This document shows, one piece after another, positions 8,215-17,324 of a stretch of DNA of 64,000 nucleotides (its first letter is position 1; every line of letters begins with the position of its first letter). The position numbers were made by a program, and so were the translations under genes. Source of the DNA: GAS368 sp965227745 (GTDB lineage Bacteria > Verrucomicrobiota > Verrucomicrobiia > Opitutales > Opitutaceae). Location: positions 1,240,001 through 1,304,000 of the forward strand of contig OZ245769.1 in assembly GCA_965227745.1 (NCBI GenBank). Direction: 5' to 3'. The notes beneath the pieces are model-generated. The model had not been told where the DNA came from. It did not search any database and saw nothing but the letters and a program-made list of their open reading frames with translations.

Positions 8215-9909
8215 TCAGGTATACTTGATGACTTCCTCGATCGAGGTGGCACCGTCAAAGATGGACCGCAAGCCATCGTCGCGGAGGGTGCGCATGCCCT
8301 GCTCGATGGCCTTTTGTCGAATCACGAGCGTAGGCGCGCGCGAGGTGACGAGATCGCGCACGGCTTCGCTCATGCGCAGCCACTCGTAAATGCCGAGGCG
8401 TCCGCGGTAGCCGGACTGCGAGCAAACCGGGCAGCCCTTGCCGTAGAAAAACTGGCGGTCACCGATGCTATCCTGCGCGATGCCGAGTTGCTTGAGCATG
8501 ACGGGCTCGGGCGTGTAGGCCGTGCGGCACTGCACGCACACGCGGCGCACGAGGCGCTGCGCGAGCACGGCCTCCAACGACGAGGCGATCAGGAACGGCT
8601 CCACGCCCATGTCCACGAGACGCGTCACCGCGCCCGCCGAGTCATTGGTGTGCAGGGTTGAAAGCACCAAGTGGCCCGTGAGCGAGGCCTGGATCGCGAT
8701 CTGCGCGGTCTCTAGGTCGCGGATTTCGCCGACCATGATCACATCCGGGTCCTGGCGGAGAAAGGAGCGCAACGCCGCCGCAAACGTGAGGCCCACGAGC
8801 GGATTCACCGGCACCTGCATGATGCCCTCGATCTCGTATTCCACCGGGTCCTCGGCGGTGAGGAGCTTGAGGTCGGGCGTGTTGATGATGCGCAGGCCGC
8901 TGTAAAGCGTTGTCGTCTTACCGGAACCTGTCGGGCCCGTGACGATGAAAATACCATTCGGGCGGCGGACGATTTCTTGAATGCCATTAAATACATCCGA
9001 GGGCATGCCGAGCTGCGAAATGTCGAGCTGCACGGCCGATTGATCGAGCACGCGGAGCACGACGCTCTCGCCGAACTGCGTGGGCAGCGTGGAGACACGG
9101 AGGTCGACCTGCCGGCCGCCGATATTGATCTTGATGCGGCCGTCCTGCGGGATGCGGCGCTCCGCGATATTGAGCGAGGCGAGGACCTTGATGCGCGAGA
9201 GAATCGGCAGCGCGAGCGACTTGGGCGGCGGCGCCATCTCGTAGAGTGCGCCGTCGATGCGATAGCGAATCTTAAACTCGTGCTCAAACGGCTCGAAATG
9301 AATGTCACTCGCCTTGTCGCGAATCGCCTGGCCGATCACGAGATTCACGAACCGAATGATCGGCGTCTGCTCCGCCATCGATTCGATGTCGCGATCCGAC
9401 ATTTCGCCGCCGCCCGTATTGGGCAGACCGCCGGAGGTGATCTCCTGCAGCAAATCTTCGACGCTCGTCTCGTCTTCGCCGTAGTGCTGCTTGATCTGGA
9501 CGTCGATTTTATCCGGGTCGGCGAAGAAGAGCCGCACGTTACGACCCAGGGCGAAGGTCAGGTCATCGATGGCCTGCGTGTTAAACGGGTCGCTGACGAG
9601 GAGATCGATGTTCTGCTGGTCGGCACTGAGGGGCATCACCCCGTAATCGCGCGCGAGCTTGCCCGTGAGCGCCGCGATGGCCTCGCCGGGAAACTGGACC
9701 GGCAACTCCGTCAGGTAGTCGTACCCGAGGTGCTCCGCGATGCGATGCAAGAGGGCACCGCGCTCGACAATGCCGAGGTCAACCACGACATCGGCCAGCG
9801 GCTTGCCGGTGGCTTTGTGTTCCTCATTGAGTTCGTCGAGCTGAGACGGCTGAACGAGTTTGTACTCCTTCAGAAACTCGTAAATCGCGGGGCTGTGGCT
9901 GGCAAACAT
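8215..9909 (-). CDS. pilB: Type IV pilus extension ATPase PilB (GspE family)
   Basis: A 564-residue AAA-like secretion ATPase. Residues about 20-145 are the GspE N-terminal domain. The nucleotide-binding core has the Walker A TGPTGSGKTTTLY near residue 325, an Asp box, Walker B VGEIRDLETA and the His box STLHTNDS. A zinc site of four Cys is formed by CVQC and CPVC near residues 465 and 495. Adjacency to pilC and pilT argues for pilus extension rather than type II secretion. It is the second such ATPase in the cluster, and the two are clearly divergent in their N-terminal halves. Confidence 0.93.
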   Translation of the reverse strand: MFASHSPAIYEFLKEYKLVQPSQLDELNEEHKATGKPLADVVVDLGIVERGALLHRIAEHLGYDYLTELPVQFPGEAIAALTGKLARDYGVMPLSADQQNIDLLVSDPFNTQAIDDLTFALGRNVRLFFADPDKIDVQIKQHYGEDETSVEDLLQEITSGGLPNTGGGEMSDRDIESMAEQTPIIRFVNLVIGQAIRDKASDIHFEPFEHEFKIRYRIDGALYEMAPPPKSLALPILSRIKVLASLNIAERRIPQDGRIKINIGGRQVDLRVSTLPTQFGESVVLRVLDQSAVQLDISQLGMPSDVFNGIQEIVRRPNGIFIVTGPTGSGKTTTLYSGLRIINTPDLKLLTAEDPVEYEIEGIMQVPVNPLVGLTFAAALRSFLRQDPDVIMVGEIRDLETAQIAIQASLTGHLVLSTLHTNDSAGAVTRLVDMGVEPFLIASSLEAVLAQRLVRRVCVQCRTAYTPEPVMLKQLGIAQDSIGDRQFFYGKGCPVCSQSGYRGRLGIYEWLRMSEAVRDLVTSRAPTLVIRQKAIEQGMRTLRDDGLRSIFDGATSIEEVIKYT

Positions 9910-9935
9910 TCGGGGCGGTGGGGTCGGAAGAACGG

Positions 9936-11018
9936 TTAAACGTCGCGCAGCTTGATCCCCATCTTGGTAAAGGTCTCGCGCATGACATTCGGGTCCTGCG
10001 CCTTTTCCATCGCCTCGTCGGGGGCGATGAGCTCGCGGTTCACGAGACTCATGAGGTGGGTGTCCATGGTGATCATGCCGAGATTCGCGCCGGTCTGAAT
10101 ATCAGACGTAATGCGGAACGTTTTGTTTTCACGAATCAACGAGCCGATGGAGGTCGTATTGATCATGATCTCGTAGCCCGCGATACGGCCGCCGCCGATC
10201 TTCTTGCACAGCACCTGGGAAATTACCGCCACGAGCGAAGAGGAGAGCTGCGTGCGAATCATGTCCTTCATGTTCGCGGGAAAGGCATCGACGATACGAT
10301 CGACCGTCTTCGCCGCGCTATTCGTGTGCAGGGTGCCAAAGACCAAGTGGCCGGTTTCGGCAGCGCTGATCGCGGCCTCGATGGTCTCGAGATCGCGCAT
10401 TTCACCGACGAGAATCACGTCCGGATCTTGACGCAGCGCGCGGCGGATCGCCTCGGAAAAGCTCGGCACATCCACATGCACCTCGCGCTGCGTGACGACG
10501 CAACGCTTGTGGCCGTGATAGTACTCGATGGGGTCCTCGATGGTGATGATGTGCCCATCGCGGGTTTCGTTGATGTAGTTCACCATCGACGCGAGCGTAG
10601 TGGACTTACCGGAGCCTGTCGGGCCAGTAACGAGAATGAGGCCACGCGGACGGTAGAGGAGTTCGCGAATTTTATCGGGCAGGCCGATATCGCGCAGACC
10701 AAACATTTTATATGGAATTTGGCGCAGCACCAAGCCGTAGTTGCCCTTGGTCTTGAGCACCGAGACGCGGAAGCGGGCTTTCTCGCCAAACGCGAAACCA
10801 AAATCCGCGCCGCCATTCAGCTTCACATTGCTGATGTGTCCATCGGGCGTGATCGACTGCATCAGCTTCTCCGTGTCGCCGGGCATCAGCGCCGGTCCAT
10901 CGATCGGCGTCATGCTCCCGCTCAGGCGAAGCGTGGGCGGCTGGCCAACCTGGAGGTGAAGATCGGAAGCGCCCTGATCCACCATCAGATCAAGGAGGTC
11001 ATTCATTTCGTAGCTCAT
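9936..11018 (-). CDS. pilT: Type IV pilus retraction ATPase PilT
   Basis: A 360-residue protein, the normal PilT length. It has an N-terminal PAS-like segment (DLHLQVGQPPTLRLSG), Walker A TGPTGSGKSTTLASM near residue 131, Walker B VGEMRDLETI near 202 and His box GTLHTNSAAKT near 228. The C-terminal AIRNLIRE-type motif of canonical PilT is replaced by GSLIRENKTFRI. PilT powers pilus retraction for twitching and DNA uptake. It sits between the two GspE-type ATPases with gaps of 26 and 30 bases. Confidence 0.95.
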   Translation of the reverse strand: MSYEMNDLLDLMVDQGASDLHLQVGQPPTLRLSGSMTPIDGPALMPGDTEKLMQSITPDGHISNVKLNGGADFGFAFGEKARFRVSVLKTKGNYGLVLRQIPYKMFGLRDIGLPDKIRELLYRPRGLILVTGPTGSGKSTTLASMVNYINETRDGHIITIEDPIEYYHGHKRCVVTQREVHVDVPSFSEAIRRALRQDPDVILVGEMRDLETIEAAISAAETGHLVFGTLHTNSAAKTVDRIVDAFPANMKDMIRTQLSSSLVAVISQVLCKKIGGGRIAGYEIMINTTSIGSLIRENKTFRITSDIQTGANLGMITMDTHLMSLVNRELIAPDEAMEKAQDPNVMRETFTKMGIKLRDV

Positions 11019-11048
11019 GCGCGGGGCGGGTTGAAAGTTGGGGAAGGC

Positions 11049-12806
11049 TTAGGCGACGTCGCCGACGGTGACCGAAACGACTTCTTCGATGGTGGTGAGG
11101 CCAGCCGTCACCTTGCGAGTGCCATCCTCGCGCATCGTCCGCATGCCGAGCGAGCGGGCTTTGTCGCGCAACCGCGCGGCACCCGCACCCTCGTAAATCA
11201 TCTTTTGGATTTCCTCGTTGATGACGAAGATCTCGAAAATGCCGATGCGGCCGCGATAGCCCGTGGCATTGCAATTCGAGCAGCCCTCGCCCACCGCAAA
11301 GGTCGCCGTGGCGGCCTGCGCGGGATTGATATTCAGCGAACGCAGTTCCTGCGGCGTGGGCGTCATCGGCTTCTTGCACTTCACGCAAATCTTGCGGACG
11401 AGGCGCTGGGCCATCGCGCAGCGCAGCGACGTCGAGACGAGAAACGGCTTCACGCCGATATCGACGAGACGCGTGATCGCGCCCGGCGCATCGTTCGTGT
11501 GCAGCGTCGAAAACACCATGTGGCCGGTGAGCGACGCATTGATCGCGATCTCGGCGGTCTCGAGGTCACGGATTTCGCCGACCATCACGATATTCGGCGC
11601 TTGGCGCAGCATCGCGCGCAGCGCCGAGGCAAACGTCATGCCGACATCGTGGCGCACGGGCACCTGATTAATGCCATTGAGCTGGTACTCCACGGGGTCC
11701 TCGACCGTGATGATCTTGCGGTCGGGCTTGTTGATGAAGTGGAGGCAACCGTAGAGCGTCGTCGTCTTGCCCGAGCCGGTCGGGCCAGTGACGAGCAGGA
11801 TGCCATCGGGCAAGCTGATCAGCCGCTCGAAGGTCTGCGCATCGTCCCGGAAAAAGCCGAGCTCGGGCAGGCCAAGCGTCAGGCCTTCCTTGTCGAGAAT
11901 ACGCATCACGATGCTTTCGCCGTGCGCGGTGGGCAGCGACGACACGCGGAGGTCGAGTTGCTTGCCGCCCGCGTTGATCTGGATGCGTCCGTCCTGCGGG
12001 ATGCGCTTCTCCGCGATGGAGATATTCGCCATGATCTTGAGGCGAGAAATGATTGAGAGCTGGAGTCGCTTGGGCGGATTCTCTACTTCCAGCAGCACGC
12101 CATCGATCCGGTAGCGAACGCGAAACCGCTTTTCCAGCGGCTCGAGATGGATGTCCGACGCGCGCCGCTGGATCGCCTCAAACATGATCTGGTGCACCAG
12201 CTTGATAATCGGACCATCGGCCTCCGTGTTGCTGGTATTCGCCGCCGCATTCGCCTCGGTGGTCACGGCCGTGTCGGCACCCGTGACGGTCAGGTTGTTG
12301 AGCAAGTCGTCAATCGAGTTGGTGTCCTTGCCGTAAAACTTATTGATCGCTTCCGCGATATCCTCGGGCGTCGCGACCATCGGCTCGATGGGCAGCTTCG
12401 CCATGTGCCCAATGGCATCGATCCCATCCGTATCGAGCGGATCGGCGATGGCCACGCGCAGTCGATTCGATTCGCGATGCAGCGGCACGAGCCGGTAGCG
12501 CACGGCATTGGCCCGCGACACGAGTTCCAGCGCATCGGTGGCGATGCGGAGGTTTGTCATGTCGGGCGCCATCTCCATGCCAAACTCCGCCGCCAGCATC
12601 TCCGCGATCTTCCGCGAGCTTAGCGCCCCCTGCTCCACCAACACGTTCATCACGCGGGGCGTGGTCAGTGGGTCGCTATGCCCCGCGATCATCGCCCGCA
12701 CCGCCTCCACCTGCACCGCGCTGAGCAGACCGCGATCAAGCGCCAGTTGGATGACGAAATCGTCGGCTGCAGTCGGTGAGGAGGAGGTAGGGGTGCTGGG
12801 GGACAT
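11049..12806 (-). CDS. Second GspE/PilB-family ATPase
   Basis: A 585-residue paralogue of the PilB protein encoded 1.1 kb downstream. Features are the GspE N-terminal domain (about residues 50-160), a disordered Thr/Ala-rich linker near 175-200, Walker A TGPTGSGKTTTLYG near 345, Walker B VGEIRDLETA, STLHTND, and zinc-site pairs CVKC and CSNC. It could drive extension of a second pilin system, act in type II secretion, or be the main PilB; sequence does not decide. It lies 18 bases after rho on the same strand, so it is likely co-transcribed with it. Confidence 0.92.
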   Translation of the reverse strand: MSPSTPTSSSPTAADDFVIQLALDRGLLSAVQVEAVRAMIAGHSDPLTTPRVMNVLVEQGALSSRKIAEMLAAEFGMEMAPDMTNLRIATDALELVSRANAVRYRLVPLHRESNRLRVAIADPLDTDGIDAIGHMAKLPIEPMVATPEDIAEAINKFYGKDTNSIDDLLNNLTVTGADTAVTTEANAAANTSNTEADGPIIKLVHQIMFEAIQRRASDIHLEPLEKRFRVRYRIDGVLLEVENPPKRLQLSIISRLKIMANISIAEKRIPQDGRIQINAGGKQLDLRVSSLPTAHGESIVMRILDKEGLTLGLPELGFFRDDAQTFERLISLPDGILLVTGPTGSGKTTTLYGCLHFINKPDRKIITVEDPVEYQLNGINQVPVRHDVGMTFASALRAMLRQAPNIVMVGEIRDLETAEIAINASLTGHMVFSTLHTNDAPGAITRLVDIGVKPFLVSTSLRCAMAQRLVRKICVKCKKPMTPTPQELRSLNINPAQAATATFAVGEGCSNCNATGYRGRIGIFEIFVINEEIQKMIYEGAGAARLRDKARSLGMRTMREDGTRKVTAGLTTIEEVVSVTVGDVA

Positions 12807-12824
12807 GCAGAAAGCGGAGGAGCG

Positions 12825-15224
12825 TTATTGCCGCGCGAGACTCAGGAGGAACTCGGCGTTGGACTTGGTCTTCTTGAGTCGCGTGATGAGCATTTCCATC
12901 GACTCGATCGGCCCGAGGCCCTGCATCGCGCGGCGGAGGCCGTAGATGCGTTGGAGTTCCTCGGGGTGATAGATGAGCTCTTCTTTGCGCGTGCCGGAGC
13001 GATCGATATTGATCGCCGGGAAGATGCGGCGCTCGACGAGACCGCGGTCGAGGTGGAGCTCGGAGTTACCCGTGCCCTTGAATTCCTCGAAGATGATCTC
13101 GTCCATGCGCGAGCCGGTATCGATCAACGCGCTGGCGATGATCGTGAGACTGCCGCCGCCCTCGATATTGCGCGCGGAGCCGAAGAAGCGCTTGGGCTTC
13201 TGGAGTGCATTCGACTCGAGACCGCCAGACATCGTCTTGCCACCGTTGCCCGACATCGCGTTATAGGCGCGCGCGAGACGGGTGATGGAATCGAGGAGGA
13301 TGACGACATGCTCGCCCTGCTCGACGCGGCGCCGGCAAATCTCGATCACCATCTCGGCGCAATGGATGTGGCTCTCGGGTGTTTCGTCGAAGGTGGACGA
13401 CACGACCTCGCCCTTGGTATGGCGCTTAAAGTCCGTCACTTCCTCGGGACGCTCGTCGATGAGGAGAAGGATGAGCTTAACTTCCGGACTGTTAGCCGTG
13501 ATGGAGTTCGCGATGTTCTGCAGCAGCACCGTTTTACCGGTGCGCGGCGGAGCGACGATCAGGCCGCGCTGGCCGAAGCCGATGGGCGTGAGGATATCGA
13601 CCGCGCGCATCGAGACGTCCTTCGGATGAATCTCCTCCGACTCGAGCAAGATGCGCTTGAGCGGATAGTACGGGATGAGTTCCTCGAACGGCGTGACATT
13701 CGCGATCACGTTCGGGTCGCCACCCATGACGGACGTGACACCCACGACCGACGGACAACGCTCGCCGGTCAGCGGCGGCTGCACGACGACTTCGATCTTG
13801 TGACCGCGCTTGAGGCCGTAGCGTTTGATCAGGCTTTCGGGCAGGTAGGCGTCCTCCGGATAGAGGCGATAGTTGACATGCTCGTGGACGACAAACGCCC
13901 CGCGATCCGTCACGTCGATATAACCGCGATCCTTGACCGCACGCTTCTCCGTCGCAGCCACGCCGAGGATAAGCCCGAGCAGTTGCCGGCGATGCGGCGC
14001 ACCCTCGAAGGTCACGCCATACTTGCGCGCGAAGGCGGTGAGCTCGAACAGCGTGAGCGCGTAGAGCTCGTTGAGCCAAAGCACCTCGCCGGTCGCGCCG
14101 GAAATTTCCGCCGCGAGTGTATCGAGCGCCGCGAGATCATTGAACCGCGAGGGATTCGGCAGATCGCCGAAGACCGGCGCGTTGCTCGGCGGCGGGGGCT
14201 GAGGCGGATGTACTTCGCGACCGCCGTGTTGGCCGTGGCCACCACCGCCGCCGCCGTGTTGACCGCCGCCACCCTGATTGCCACCGGGACCGCCCGGTTG
14301 CCAACCACCGCCGCCGTGGCGTCCGCGCTTGCGCTTGCCCTGCTTCCAGAAATCGCGGTCGCGGCCCTGGCCACCTTGACCGCCTTGGCCGCCCCCCTGA
14401 TTGGGATGACCACCACCCCGATCCTGCCAGTCGCGTTGGCCACCGCCGTGCTGACCGTGCTTCGGTTGATTATGCTGCTGATGGCCGCCGCCACCCTGGC
14501 CGCCTTGACCACCACCTTGCTGAGGAGACGGCTGACCATCGGACTGCGCGGCGGGGGCATCGCCGCCGCCTGAGCCGCCCTGTTCGCCGGCGCCACTTTG
14601 GCCACCCTGATCGCCGCCGCGAGGACCATCGCCGCCACCTTGTTGGGAAGACGGTACAAAATCACCGCGCGGGCTGCGCTCACCACGGTCATCTTGATTA
14701 GAATGCTGTTCGGCAGAGGATTCGCCGCCACGGTTTTCAGAACCGCCACCGCCACCGCGCGACTCGTCATTGCTGCGGGACGCATCACTGCCGCGAGATT
14801 CGCTATTGCTGTCGCTTTGGCTCTCGGAGCGGCCGCGATCATCTCGGTCCTCCCGGTTGCCACGGTCTTCATTACGGTCGCGGGAGGGTGCCCCATCGGG
14901 CTCGGCGACCCAGCGGAAGGGCGCGGGAGCCGCCTCAGACGCGCGCGGTGCCTCAGATCGAGTTGGCTCCGGCGCAGGGGCGGGAGGGGCCTCAAAACGA
15001 AACTCGGGCGTCGCCGCTTTTTCGGCGCGTTCGGACTTTGCGGCGCGCTCGGCCTTGGGCGCTTTTTCAGCCTTGGGTGCTTTGGCTTTCGGAGCCTTGG
15101 CGGGTTTCTCGGCTTTTTCCGCCTTCGGTTTGCGAGGGGCGGCGGCAGTGCGGCGCGCTTTCTTGGATTCGCCAGCAGCGCTGGCAGACGGCGTATCGTC
15201 GTCGGATTTGGGAGGGAGGGCCAT
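12825..15224 (-). CDS. rho: Transcription termination factor Rho with long disordered N-terminal arm
   Basis: The ATG at 15224 gives 799 residues starting MALPPKSDDD; upstream in-frame starts would add 18 residues resembling leader sequence. The last 420 residues are a normal Rho: Rho N-domain, cold-shock RNA-binding domain (DRGYIDVTDRGAFV), Walker A APPRTGKTVL, Walker B LILLLIDERPEEVTDF and the C-terminal secondary RNA site. The first 380 or so residues are low complexity: a Lys/Ala-rich stretch, then acidic/Arg stretches, then long Gly/Gln/Asn/His runs. Typical Rho is about 420 residues. Such arms in other phyla affect RNA binding and condensation (for example in Bacteroides); a similar effect here is inference. 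It lies between coaE and pilus ATPases on the same strand. Confidence 0.96.
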   Translation of the reverse strand: MALPPKSDDDTPSASAAGESKKARRTAAAPRKPKAEKAEKPAKAPKAKAPKAEKAPKAERAAKSERAEKAATPEFRFEAPPAPAPEPTRSEAPRASEAAPAPFRWVAEPDGAPSRDRNEDRGNREDRDDRGRSESQSDSNSESRGSDASRSNDESRGGGGGSENRGGESSAEQHSNQDDRGERSPRGDFVPSSQQGGGDGPRGGDQGGQSGAGEQGGSGGGDAPAAQSDGQPSPQQGGGQGGQGGGGHQQHNQPKHGQHGGGQRDWQDRGGGHPNQGGGQGGQGGQGRDRDFWKQGKRKRGRHGGGGWQPGGPGGNQGGGGQHGGGGGGHGQHGGREVHPPQPPPPSNAPVFGDLPNPSRFNDLAALDTLAAEISGATGEVLWLNELYALTLFELTAFARKYGVTFEGAPHRRQLLGLILGVAATEKRAVKDRGYIDVTDRGAFVVHEHVNYRLYPEDAYLPESLIKRYGLKRGHKIEVVVQPPLTGERCPSVVGVTSVMGGDPNVIANVTPFEELIPYYPLKRILLESEEIHPKDVSMRAVDILTPIGFGQRGLIVAPPRTGKTVLLQNIANSITANSPEVKLILLLIDERPEEVTDFKRHTKGEVVSSTFDETPESHIHCAEMVIEICRRRVEQGEHVVILLDSITRLARAYNAMSGNGGKTMSGGLESNALQKPKRFFGSARNIEGGGSLTIIASALIDTGSRMDEIIFEEFKGTGNSELHLDRGLVERRIFPAINIDRSGTRKEELIYHPEELQRIYGLRRAMQGLGPIESMEMLITRLKKTKSNAEFLLSLARQ

Positions 15225-15287
15225 GTAAGGGTTTAAGGGAAAAACGGCGTGCGCCCGAGCGTGAGACGCGCGGCGCATAGGGATGTT

Positions 15288-15872
15288 TCAAGACTGTCTC
15301 GCGAGAGCTTCGACCAAGCGATCCACCTCGGCGGCGAGGAACTCAGGTGACCCTTCGTTCCAGACTACAAAGTCGGACAGCTCGATTTTCCGCTCCAGCG
15401 GCAGTTGCGATGAGATGCGCTGCTCGGCGAGCCCGCGCGGAAGGCCGCGTTGCTCCAGTCGAGCGAGTTGCTGGTCCGGAGCACACGCCACGCACACGAT
15501 GAAATCAAACCAATTTTCCGACCCCTGCTCAAACAATAGGGGAACCTCCACGGCCCACCGCTCGTTTGGCCGCGCCGCAAATTCCTGGCGCCGGATGGCG
15601 TAAAGCCGGGGATGCGTCAGCTCCTCCAGCCACCGCCGCTCACTTTCATCGGCGAACACCTTCTTCCCCAGCGCCGGTCGGTCCACCGACCCATCGGCCG
15701 CGAATACCTCTGGGCCAAAACGTTCGCGCAAAGCCGCCTTCACATCCGGGGCCGTCAGCACCTGCTCCCGGATCACGACATCGGAGTCCAAGCGGCGAAA
15801 CCCGCGCTGCTCTAATAGTTTGCCCACGGTCGACTTACCGCAACCGATGCCACCAGTAATTCCCGCAATCAT
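15288..15872 (-). CDS. coaE: Dephospho-CoA kinase
   Basis: The start at 15872 gives MIAGITGGIGCGKSTVG, the canonical CoaE N-terminus, with the P-loop at residues 5-14. An upstream start at 15911 would add 13 residues. The protein has 194 residues, close to the usual 200. Other family marks are LDSDVVIREQVL, RPALGKKVF, HPRLYAIRR and VPLLFEQGSENWFD. It phosphorylates the 3'-hydroxyl of dephospho-CoA in the last step of CoA synthesis. It lies 63 bases upstream of rho on the same strand and may head that operon. Confidence 0.95.
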   Translation of the reverse strand: MIAGITGGIGCGKSTVGKLLEQRGFRRLDSDVVIREQVLTAPDVKAALRERFGPEVFAADGSVDRPALGKKVFADESERRWLEELTHPRLYAIRRQEFAARPNERWAVEVPLLFEQGSENWFDFIVCVACAPDQQLARLEQRGLPRGLAEQRISSQLPLERKIELSDFVVWNEGSPEFLAAEVDRLVEALARQS

Positions 15873-16013
15873 AGTTAGTGTGAATACCCCAGCTTTAAAC
15901 TTGCCCGGCATGCGTCCGTCACAATTAATCGTAGTCTTTTCGCCGTCCCGGTCGCCGCCGCTTCACGGTTACCGAGTCGAGGGCAGAAATTCCTCCAGCC
16001 TGCTGAGCCGTCC

Positions 16014-16934
16014 ATGTTTCCACCAGTTGACACCAAGAATCCCGCCGCCGTCGAGGCGTTTGTCGAGACCAAGTTCGCGGAGATGTATCCCGGCGCGAGC
16101 CTGGTGTGGCTGAAAACCATCTTCAAGGACATGGAAGACCTCTTCTGCGGTCGCCATCCCGAGTACGCCGCCGTCGATCTGCGGTACCACGACTTCGAGC
16201 ACACGCTCCAAGCCACCGTGTGTATGACGACCCTCCTCGAAGGTCGTCACCACGCCGGTGTCGAGCCCAAGCTCAACGCCCATCACTTCGAGCTCGGCGT
16301 GGCCTCGGTGCTCCTCCACGACGCCGGCTACATGAAGCTCCGCTCCGATACCAAGGGCACGGGCGCCAAGTATACCTTCTGCCACGTCCTCCGGAGCTGT
16401 TCCTTCGCCGCCGCCTACCTCCCCACCCTCGGCGCCACCGACTACGAGGTCGAGGCCGTGCTCGGCGCGATCAACTGCACCGGCCCCACTAAGGAAATCA
16501 GCCGCCTCCGCTTCCGCGAGCCCTACGAGCGCGTGCTCGGCTGCGCCCTGGCCACCTCCGATTACCTAGGCCAGATGGCCGCCTCCGACTACCCCGACGA
16601 GCTCGGCATCCTCTACGAAGAGTTCACCGAGAGCGACGACTTCATCCACCTCCCGGTCTCGCGCCGCCCCTTCAAATCCAAAGAAGAACTCGCCGAGCGC
16701 ACGCCCGGCTTCTGGAAAAAATTCGTCCTACCCAAGCTCGAATCCGACTTCCAAGCCGTCTATCGCTTCCTCGCCCGGCCCTACCCCAGCGGCGCCAACG
16801 CCTACCTCGATGCCGTCGAGAAGAACATGGAGATCATTAAGAAGCGGAACGCGAAACGAGTCGCGAAGAAGACCAGCCCGAAAGCCAAGGTCGCGAAGGC
16901 GACCAAGCGCGCCAAGAAGCCTTCGGTGGGCTGA
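16014..16934 (+). CDS. HD-domain protein, probable metal-dependent phosphohydrolase
   Basis: A 306-residue protein. DLRYHDFEHTLQ (near residue 55) and VLLHDAGYMK (near 97) match the metal-binding His and His-Asp motifs of the HD/PDEase fold, with a further His-rich region in between. Residues 270-306 form a Lys/Ala-rich basic tail that may bind nucleic acid. The sequence resembles the cyclic-nucleotide phosphodiesterase-like HD group, but the substrate cannot be named. It is a single gene, divergent from coaE and convergent with the TfoX-like gene. Confidence 0.8.
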   Translation: MFPPVDTKNPAAVEAFVETKFAEMYPGASLVWLKTIFKDMEDLFCGRHPEYAAVDLRYHDFEHTLQATVCMTTLLEGRHHAGVEPKLNAHHFELGVASVLLHDAGYMKLRSDTKGTGAKYTFCHVLRSCSFAAAYLPTLGATDYEVEAVLGAINCTGPTKEISRLRFREPYERVLGCALATSDYLGQMAASDYPDELGILYEEFTESDDFIHLPVSRRPFKSKEELAERTPGFWKKFVLPKLESDFQAVYRFLARPYPSGANAYLDAVEKNMEIIKKRNAKRVAKKTSPKAKVAKATKRAKKPSVG

Positions 16935-16956
16935 GACGGCGTCGGGGCGAGGCCCC

Positions 16957-17322
16957 TTACCCCGTCTTCGTTCTTGCCGTTTTAGCTTTCTTCGAAGCCA
17001 CAGCCTTTGGATTAAATGCCAGCGTGAGGTCGAGCCAGGTCGCGAGTTCCTTCGCTGTTTTGAGCACGGCGATGTCGACGAAAACGTAGCCCCGCATCGG
17101 GCGTCCGGTGAAATCCATCGGCCTGCAGCCAGGCCGTTGCAGCGCCGCTTCCACCTCCGCCGGATCGATCCTCGCCATGAGCCGCGATTGCTCCACGCCC
17201 ACGCACATCTTGCCATCCACCTTGAAGCACAGCCCGCCCATCATGCGCGTCGTCTCATATTTCACGCCTCGCGTGGTAAAATCCGCCTCGATGCGCGCGG
17301 CAAGTGCGTCGTTGTAGGGCAT
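16957..17322 (-). CDS. TfoX/Sxy N-terminal domain protein
   Basis: The ATG at 17322 gives a 121-residue protein that is a stand-alone TfoX N-terminal domain: the opening MPYNDALAARIEADF, the centre MMGGLCFKVDGKMCVGV, then PMDFTGRPMRGYVFVD. The tail is a short Lys/Ala-rich segment. The longer open frame upstream only overlaps the next gene. TfoX of gammaproteobacteria regulates competence, but stand-alone N-domain proteins like this are widespread and of unknown function. The start is 2 bases after the stop of the SUKH-like gene, so the two form an operon. Confidence 0.85.
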   Translation of the reverse strand: MPYNDALAARIEADFTTRGVKYETTRMMGGLCFKVDGKMCVGVEQSRLMARIDPAEVEAALQRPGCRPMDFTGRPMRGYVFVDIAVLKTAKELATWLDLTLAFNPKAVASKKAKTARTKTG

Positions 17323-17324
17323 AG

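Noticed and set aside
9918..12056. A 712-codon plus-strand ORF across pilT and the second GspE-type gene
   Set aside because: It is antisense to two well-supported ATPases and is explained by high GC, which removes stops from the complementary frame. Its protein is Arg/His/Asp-rich with no motif.
12828..14573. A 581-codon plus-strand ORF opposite rho
   Set aside because: It is a mirror of the rho coding frame; composition is that of reversed codons, and Rho motifs are complete on the minus strand.
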